A stretch of DNA of 64,000 nt from Pestalotiopsis fici W106-1. Lineage: Eukaryota; Ascomycota; Sordariomycetes; Amphisphaeriales; Sporocadaceae. The notes beneath the pieces were generated by a model, which had not been told where the DNA came from, did not search any database, and was given only the letters and a program-made list of their open reading frames with translations. Shown here one piece after another: positions 57,463 through 64,000 of the stretch. The stretch spans positions 884,619-948,618 of the forward strand of contig NW_006917092.1 in the NCBI RefSeq assembly GCF_000516985.1, read 5' to 3'. Position numbers and translations under genes: made by a program. The first letter of the stretch is position 1. Every line of letters begins with the position of its first letter.

Positions 57463-59010
57463 ATGCACGACCCCCGAGCCGCAAGCGCCGACAGCGGTTT
57501 TGACGAACCCAAAAATCCATCCACAGAAGAAACAAGTGGACATGAGGCTGCGCAAGAAAGCCATATTGTCTGGTGGGACGGCGACGACGATCCAAAGAAC
57601 CCGTACAACTGGGCGACTTGGCCAAAAATGGTCAACACGGTGCTCATAAGTGTTCTCACCTTTGTGACGCCTCTGGCTTCGTCCATCTTTGCCCCGGGCA
57701 TCCCAGAGCTCATGGTCGAGTTCAAGTCTTCCAACACGGAGCTTGCAGCCTTTGTCGTTTCTGTCTATGTTCTCGGATTCGCCTTTGGTCCGCTGTTTCT
57801 GGCGCCCTTGTCGGAAATGTACGGCCGCTTGATCATTTATCACGTGTGCAACATTTGTTTCATGGGCTGCACGATTGGCTGCGCGCTGGCTCCCACGTTG
57901 AACGCCCTCATCGGACTACGCTTTGTGGCCGGTATTTTTGGGTCTTGTCCATTGACCATTGGAGGCGGCAGTATAGCCGACATGATCACGCAAGAAAAGC
58001 GAGCGTCCGCCATGGCCGGCTTCAGTATCGGACCCCTGATTGGACCAATCATTGGGCCCGTCGTGGGAGGAGTTATACAGAGCAAGCTGGGATGGAGATG
58101 GGTGTTCTGGGTCTTGACCATGGTCAGTGGGGCCGTGACCATTGCCATGGCCGTCTTTTCGCGTGAGACGTATGCGCCGGTGCTGCTGCAACGCAAGACG
58201 GAGGCGGTGAGGAAAGAAACGGGCGACGAGAGATGGCGCTCCAAGTTGGACAGCGGGCTCTCGCACAAGGAACTGCTCAAGAGATCGCTCCTGCGGCCCC
58301 TCAAGATGCTCTTGTTTTCTCCAATCTGCACCATATTTGCCCTGTTCCTGGTCATGGTGTACGGATATCTCTACCTGCTCTTTACATCCGTCTCCTACGT
58401 CTTTCAGCAGCAGTATGGGTTTGGAACCACCAGTGTTGGACTCGTCTATCTCGGGTTGGGTGTTGGCTCCTTTATTGGACTGGCAGTTTACACGGTGGAT
58501 AGCAACAGGGTGGTCAAGTCGCAAGCAGCTTCGCAAGGTGTAGCGAAACCAGAAGTTCGACTTCGGCTGCTACCGCTGGGCGCATTCATTATGCCCTGCG
58601 GTTTCTTCATCTATGGCTGGACGGCTCAATACAAAACACACTGGATCGCTCCAATTATAGGTCTCGGAGTCATTGGTGTCGGTAAGAATTTCGCCGCCCA
58701 TTCTTTGTTCTTACATGACAGAGAGCTAACGAGGTACATAGGCAATTTGATTTGTTTCATGGCCGTCAGCATATATCTTGTTGATGCCTACACAACGTAT
58801 GCCGCTTCTGCTCTCGCGGCCAATACTGTGATGCGGTCGATTGCTGGTGCAGTCTTGCCGTTGTGCGGCCTCAAAATGTACAACCAACTCGGTTTAGGAT
58901 GGGGCAATTCGTTGCTTGGATTCATTGCGATTGCCATGCTTCCGATCCCGATCCTTATTCTGCGATTTGGAGAGGGACTTCGGCTCAAGACAAAGATGGA
59001 TGCTTTGTGA
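57463..59010 (+). CDS. MFS transporter, DHA1 multidrug type
   Basis: Two exons, 57463-58681 and 58742-59010, give 495 residues. The 60-nt intron has no stop and keeps phase, so the whole span is one open frame; a GTAAGA donor, GCTAAC branch and ATAG end, plus family alignment (VGN then LICFMAVSIYLVDAY), show that it is an intron. Features: DDDPKNPYNWATWPK at the N-terminus, APLSEMYGRL (motif A), GFSIGPLIGPIIGPVVGG (motif C), RETYAPVLLQRKT in the central loop, and YTTYAASALAAN near the end. It is similar in type to the minus-strand transporter at 36671-38320. Divergent from the P450 gene, it is a candidate exporter of the P450's substrate or product. Confidence 0.93.
   Translation: MHDPRAASADSGFDEPKNPSTEETSGHEAAQESHIVWWDGDDDPKNPYNWATWPKMVNTVLISVLTFVTPLASSIFAPGIPELMVEFKSSNTELAAFVVSVYVLGFAFGPLFLAPLSEMYGRLIIYHVCNICFMGCTIGCALAPTLNALIGLRFVAGIFGSCPLTIGGGSIADMITQEKRASAMAGFSIGPLIGPIIGPVVGGVIQSKLGWRWVFWVLTMVSGAVTIAMAVFSRETYAPVLLQRKTEAVRKETGDERWRSKLDSGLSHKELLKRSLLRPLKMLLFSPICTIFALFLVMVYGYLYLLFTSVSYVFQQQYGFGTTSVGLVYLGLGVGSFIGLAVYTVDSNRVVKSQAASQGVAKPEVRLRLLPLGAFIMPCGFFIYGWTAQYKTHWIAPIIGLGVIGVGKNFAAHSLFLHDRELTRYIGNLICFMAVSIYLVDAYTTYAASALAANTVMRSIAGAVLPLCGLKMYNQLGLGWGNSLLGFIAIAMLPIPILILRFGEGLRLKTKMDAL
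58682..58741 (+). other. In-frame 60-nt intron
   Basis: GT...AG borders, multiple of three, and no internal stop, so retention would add 20 residues without breaking the frame. Confidence 0.75.
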
Positions 59011-59463
59011 GAGTACGTGGTAAGATAGGATAGCATATAGACAGTATATAAGACGTCAAAATGTAATGTTTATGGATAATTAAAAGATGATTGAGAATTT
59101 TGCGCGAAACTCACGGCTCATGAAATAAAAACATTCAACGCGCATGTAGAATGCAGTGTAATGGCTTGTTTTTAGCGGGGGAATACATGTTGTACCTGTG
59201 CTTAGCATCGTGGGGGTGCTGCTCCTAGGCGGGGATTGGTACTGTAGGCAGGCGCTTTAGTGCTATCAATCGCTCAAGTGCTTATCTATTTCCATTACCT
59301 TCCAACCCCAACACTACCGGACAGGACATTGTCGCCACCTTGTCGAACGATTCGAATAGTGAGGAGTCGATGATGAGTCGCTTCATATAATGCGGAAGTG
59401 TTGCAGACGGTTTGATCAAGGAAACGCAGCTCATTTTTGCACAACGCTCGCCGCCCAACCCGC
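59011..59463. other. Intergenic between MFS and Zn2Cys6 genes
   Basis: About 450 bp, both genes on the plus strand; no feature beyond a presumed promoter. Confidence 0.5.
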
Positions 59464-61089
59464 ATGTCGTCGAGTGGGGTTCCGCCTGTAGCGGAGATGG
59501 CCAGTAGCCCCAAGCCGAGGCGATCGCGGGGAGGCTGCTGGACGTGTCGAAGGCGGCACAAAAAGTGCGACGAGGTCCGGCCGATCTGCCTTCGATGTCA
59601 GCATGGCGATTTCCAATGCGAAGGATACGGTGTACGTCTCACGTGGAGCGAGGGAGACGCGCCGCGGGACGTTCAGCAAGGTGTCGCCGTACGCCCATTT
59701 CGAAGACGACGGCGGATGAACCGATTGCCCGCGCAGGACGGCACAGAAGCCAGGCTTGGTGGTACCGGCCCTTCTGGCGCACCTTCAGGCTCAGATGTTG
59801 GAGCACATCTCGATGAGCACGAGATGTACCTTCTTTGCTCGCAGTATCAGGATGACATGCGCCAGACGAGCCAGCGTTCCATGCAGCGAGAGGTGGAGGA
59901 GAGACTGCTCAAGGACTGTCAGTAAATGTCAGCCCGCACCCTTCCATAGATACCTCGAGACTAATATGCTTTCTTCCCGTGTTTTCAGTCTCCACGAGCG
60001 GCTATCTCACATTGACTGGAAGATCGGGACCCGACAATCTTTTCAGCTCAGAGATCATCCCCCTTTGTGAGACTCGACCGGCATTGCGCCATGCCTTTGT
60101 AGCCTACCAGGCAGGTCTGGAAGACGACTGTCAATCCGTAACCGCTTCATATTTACAACTTGCTCTTTCCGAGTACAGCCTCGAGTTGCAACAGCCTGAA
60201 CGGCTGCAAGAAGACGCGACACTCGCCACGGGAATACTTCTCTGCAGCGTTAGCGTAAGGACTCATGAGACCGTTTTACTTTCTGACGCTGAATCATGTC
60301 TAGATTAATTCCTCATATATCTGGACACCGCTGTTGAGAGGGTTGTACTATGTTCTTCAGTCTCGGCGTTTGCTCGAGCATACCAGGCGGGACCGTCTTA
60401 CCCAACATCTACTCGAAGTTGTCGGCCTGCTTGACCTGCCACATTTCACGCTGAACCGCCTGAACAAGCCACTCCATATATGGGACCAATTTGTGGCGCC
60501 CTACAAATCTGCTGGAGTCGAAGAGAGCACTGGGCTCCCATACTCACTTCTCAACATCTTGGCTGATATTGCTCTGCCCGACACGGAAGACAGATTGCTT
60601 GCGTGGCCCGGCGAAGTTGCTCAAGATCTCATACAGATTCATTTATGGGAAGCTTATCGGACAGCAGCCATCCTACACTCCCGTATGCTCAAGATAGGCT
60701 CGGGCAAATGGGAATGGCAAGGTGACACTACACAGCAGCCGTGTGCCAAACCAGGCCTCTCAAATTCTATCTTATTGATGAAAGCATTCGCCTCAGTCCA
60801 AGCCATATGCGACAGCAAAAAGGATGCCTATGCTCGTCCTCTGGCGTCAGCTGTGCTTTATCCGCTATTCATTGCAAGCATTTGCACACACGAGAATACC
60901 AAGGAACGCTCCATTGCCAAGGATTTGTTCCACGCATTTCGGCATCAATGGGAAAGACTTGAGAATCAATTGGAATGGGAATTTGTTCTGGAGATTTGGG
61001 AGCGAAGCCGATGTCATACTAGGACAACACCACTTGACCTGGCAACCCAATTTGCCAGAGAGCTGAACATAGAAGTTCACCTCTACTAA
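59464..61089 (+). CDS. Zn2Cys6 transcription factor
   Basis: Exons 59464-59917, 59989-60254 and 60304-61089 give 501 residues. The zinc cluster is near the N-terminus, in one exon: GGCWTCRRRHKKCDEVRPIC then LRCQHGDFQC, a Cx2Cx6Cx5Cx2Cx6C cluster like that of many pathway regulators. The middle region carries LCETRPALRHAFVAYQAGL and LATGILLCSVSINSSYIWTPLLRGLYY, the fungal TF domain of the type found in cluster-specific activators. The start is placed at MSSSGVPPVAEMASSPKPRRSRGG, since the longer frame starts with TTG. It lies between two MFS genes and reads convergently with the minus-strand one. Confidence 0.93.
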
Positions 61090-61359
61090 GTTGGCGTCAT
61101 GGTGGCTGACACGTATTGCCTGTCCCTAACGGGTGAATGGAACAATACTCAAGACGGAAACACAACCGGATGGGCTTTGGGATACAGGATAGATACCAAA
61201 TCATTTTACTACTTCAAAAAAAGGTGTGCTTTCCGATCCCCGCTGAGGTTCGATCGAGTTCCACCACATCACTGACAAAACTATGTAGATATTCTTTCTC
61301 GGCTTCCCTTGATTCAAAAACGAATGAACAATCAATTTCGGTCGAAAGAAATGTAAAGC

Positions 61360-63398
61360 TCAGTGGCGGCCGCCAATGAAGTGCTTCTGTTGGTCTTCTA
61401 TGAGCTGGAAATACCGTGGTCCATTGGAAGTCCTGAATTTCTTGCCCCAAATGATCATGGGGATAAACAAGATACTGATGACGAATGAAATCACGGCCAT
61501 TATGATACCGGAATTCGTCAACCCAATGTTAATCATGGGGGTGACGGCAAACGGAATACCGATGCCGATGATGTTTCGCCAAAAGGCAATCACCACAAAA
61601 CACTCACCAGCCAGCTAGGCACGATCTCGTTAGCTTCATGACAGGATATGATGGATGGCATTTGAGACAAGAGGAATATTTCTTGCTTACTGCTTCGTAG
61701 GTATCCAACACAAGAGTAAAAGCAGCATCGCCTATGGCACCTAGACCAAATGCAAACAGACCTCCGGAAAAGGACAGCATGGTCGGGCTCCATAACTAGA
61801 GAGACGGTCAGCGTCTAGAAGAGAAAACAGGAATATCTCGGGATAGATGTACCTGTTCCAAGCCAAAGCCCGAGAGGAAAAGTCCAATCGACATAAGGAA
61901 TGCCGGTGGGAGTAAATGGTAGAGACGCATTTCCGGCTCATAGTAACCTTGATTTCTCCTGGAAAAGAAGCGCACACACCAATCACTGACTACACCACCG
62001 TAGAAGCTTCCAATGAGGTTGCCAATAAAGGGCCCCACGTTCAGGTAGCCCAGATGGGCCGTATCCAGGTTATAAGGCGGAACAGTCGTCACGGTTGACC
62101 ATATGGAAGCCATGACCACGAGCCAACACACTCCCGACGCGTACTGAAGTGAAGCAAAGATGACGTGAGGAAAGGCGTTGGTGTAGAGTGGAAAGTAGAA
62201 CAGTTTGGTCAGCGACTCTGGCGTCGTCGTGGTCCACCTCATGCGTTCCCGGTACGTGTTCATGGGAATGGCGCTGGAAGTGATGGCAGCGGTTGACGAA
62301 GTGCGCAACACTGGAGCCATGCCCTTTTGAGAGTCACTGTCTTTGCCCACAGCCGAGCCTTCTGAATCGGCGACAACGGCGGGAGTCACGATGGGTCGAC
62401 CTCCACTGATGACGGGTACGTATTTGGTCTCCTCGTAGCCAAAGATGAAGACCACGAGCAAGACGGTCAGGCAAATGGCTAGCGTATAATAGGACCACCG
62501 CCAACTGCTATTGGAGGCTTGCACGCCGGCAGCCATGGGGGTCAAAAAGCTACCCATCATGACTGCCGTCAAGTAAGTGGCATTGATGGTTCCACGCTGA
62601 TGAACAAAGAACAAGTCTGCAAGCTGTATCACCAGATGAGTACCCTTCTAGTGCGACTGAGGCCCGAATGTAATGGAGAGGTGCTTACCGTCATTTGTGC
62701 AACAGTCTCATTGACCGAACCAGCAAGTCCTGAGAGTAGATTGGTCAGGTAGAGCTCCGTCAGCGTAGTCATGCGCGCGCTCCACCAAGTGACGGCTGCG
62801 AGGACGGCAGTGGTCAAGATATACGTCGACCTGCGTCCGTACTTTATTGAAAACGGGATAACAAAGACGCAGCCCAGTGCACAGCCGGCGCCGTTCGCAG
62901 ACAGGGAATCGTTGAGCTGCTCGTACGTGAGGTTCATGTCTTCGGACATTTGCACCCAAAAGTTGGTCTGTATCGATAGACTTTGCCCCGTGTTAGCCGC
63001 ATGATGCTTTTGCGCGCGTTATTTTGATTCAGAAGTGGGCATGGAAAGGCATGACGAACGAGGTAAAGATGACTAGCGATATGCCAAACACAAGCGCCCA
63101 ATTGACGCCTTTCCTCCACGAAGTCCAGTTCTAATTGCTTGATTAGTAACATGATCTCAGAGGACTACGGACTTGCGTGCTTTGACGACTTGCCAGTGGG
63201 TCATTGGGGTCGTCCATGGGTGGAGGCTGTAGGCAAATTCCTTCCGCAGAGGTACCAGACTCTATACTATCGTCAGTCAGGTAGCTCGGGGAGAGCTTGC
63301 GGCATCGCCTTGAGGTTCTCACCATTATGCGATACCCTGGTGAGAAGAAAAGTTCCAGGCGGGTGGCCTTCAGGGTCCGGTAGAGTCGGGCTGACCAT
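61360..63398 (-). CDS. MFS transporter, fungal DHA1-like
   Basis: Seven exons (63323-63398, 63194-63261, 63056-63130, 62689-62967, 61853-62623, 61691-61795, 61360-61614) give 542 residues. The opening MVSPTLPDPEGHPPGTFLL then DDPNDPLNWTSWRKGVNWAL is the usual leader of this subfamily. NLTYEQLNDSLSANGAGCALGC holds the second helix; later ETVAQMTLADLFFVHQRGTINATYL is the signature loop. The 63131-63193 intron uses a GC donor (CTG|GCAAGT) to join DPNDPL to NWTSW. The next donor (GTCATG) is weak but phase-correct. Long central loop 62300-62430 is acidic/Ser-rich. Substrate unknown. It is the last gene before AT-rich sequence. Confidence 0.88.
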
Positions 63399-64000
63399 GG
63401 TTTGCGATGAGCTTTGGACAAGCGTACTGGTGTCGAAGAGTAGTGAATTATGTTGAAAATGACATGAAAGCTGGACGCAATAATCCACGCGTGCGCAGTG
63501 GCATGTCTATATTCGGTCTCTAGATATTCAAAACCCCAACATCACTGTCGGCTCTATCTACAGTTCCGCCTCCTACCTATCAATACATGGCCCATGCTGG
63601 CCATTCCGGGGTAGTTTGGAGTTTGCAACTCCAGCCCTCCAGTCATGGACAGGGGCTGCTATCTATCGCAACACACTAATGTAGATGTGTAGTTATGGAG
63701 CCATATGGCCCCCGCATGCCCTAGAGGCGCGCACGCGCGTTCAAAGGCCAGAGAAAAAGACAGTTCGGGGAAAGGTGGGTAAATTCAGGTACGGACTATA
63801 AGCCGTCTTTAGACGGGAAACTATATATATACGAAGGTGTTTTACGGGGCACTTTTCCCTAAAATTTTACTACTCCCCTTTATAAAATATTGCCTCCGGT
63901 ACATTTTATTTATTTATTTATAATATAATTTATCCGCGTAAAATATTTTTTTTATAAAATAAATATAAAAAAAATTACGTAATATAGCTTTTTTATTTAT
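63399..64000. other. Right-edge region, AT-rich at the end
   Basis: No gene. From about 63840 the sequence becomes AT-rich, with A/T runs such as TTTATTTATTTATTTATAA and no coding frame, as at the edge of an AT-rich (repeat-derived) block. Confidence 0.7.

Noticed and set aside
36671..59010. The MFS genes at 36671-38320 and 57463-59010 as a recent duplicate pair
   Set aside because: They share family motifs but differ in intron number and positions and in most of the sequence, so they are distant relatives.

Overview
This window is nuclear DNA of a filamentous ascomycete (Pezizomycotina; Sordariomycetes, possibly Hypocreales, is an inference). The evidence is many short introns (47-102 nt) with GT-AG borders and CTAAC/CTGAC-like branch sites, three Zn2Cys6 regulators, a HET-domain protein, a Slt11/Ecm2 splicing factor, six major facilitator (MFS) transporters and short intergenic spaces. 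The left end cuts a Baeyer-Villiger monooxygenase gene. 100 N at 9292-9391 sit in a microsatellite. The right end runs into very AT-rich DNA. No tRNA, rRNA, CRISPR array or intact transposon was seen.

Layout. 0-9 kb (all minus strand): Baeyer-Villiger monooxygenase, an arylamine N-acetyltransferase gene broken by one in-frame stop, the Slt11 housekeeping gene, and a peroxisomal 4-coumarate-CoA-ligase-like enzyme. 9.8-17.8 kb: a DHA1-type MFS transporter, a HET protein, a GNAT acetyltransferase and an FAH-family hydrolase. 18-40 kb: a run of accessory metabolism, namely a secreted lactonase-type beta-propeller, a monocarboxylate-type MFS, a class II aldolase, a PhyH-type dioxygenase, a 6PGDH-like dehydrogenase, a multicopper oxidase, an RraA-like aldolase divergent from a sugar/quinate-type MFS, a 2-oxoglutarate/Fe(II) oxygenase, another DHA1 MFS and a secreted tyrosinase. 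42-52 kb: a Zn2Cys6 factor, a MetE-like protein, a gene-poor stretch with short direct repeats, an atypical SDR, a decayed acyl-carrier-like coding remnant, and a Thr-rich cysteine-containing protein. 53-63.4 kb: a compact group of Zn2Cys6 factor, P450, MFS, Zn2Cys6 factor and MFS.

Interpretation. No intact PKS, NRPS or terpene synthase core is present, so this is not an ordinary biosynthetic cluster. Two secreted phenol oxidases, three ring-fission-product-type enzymes (lactonase propeller, FAH, RraA aldolase), a class II aldolase, CoA ligase, two Fe(II)/2OG oxygenases and several permeases suggest an island for uptake and breakdown of phenolic or plant-derived compounds, with a separate P450/efflux module at the right. 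This functional grouping is inference. Two decayed genes carry stops of the TAA/TAG type expected from C-to-T change at CpA, a pattern compatible with repeat-induced point mutation.

Exon borders were worked out by eye from splice signals, reading phase and family conservation. In every multi-exon protein gene that is complete in the window, the exon sum is divisible by three.
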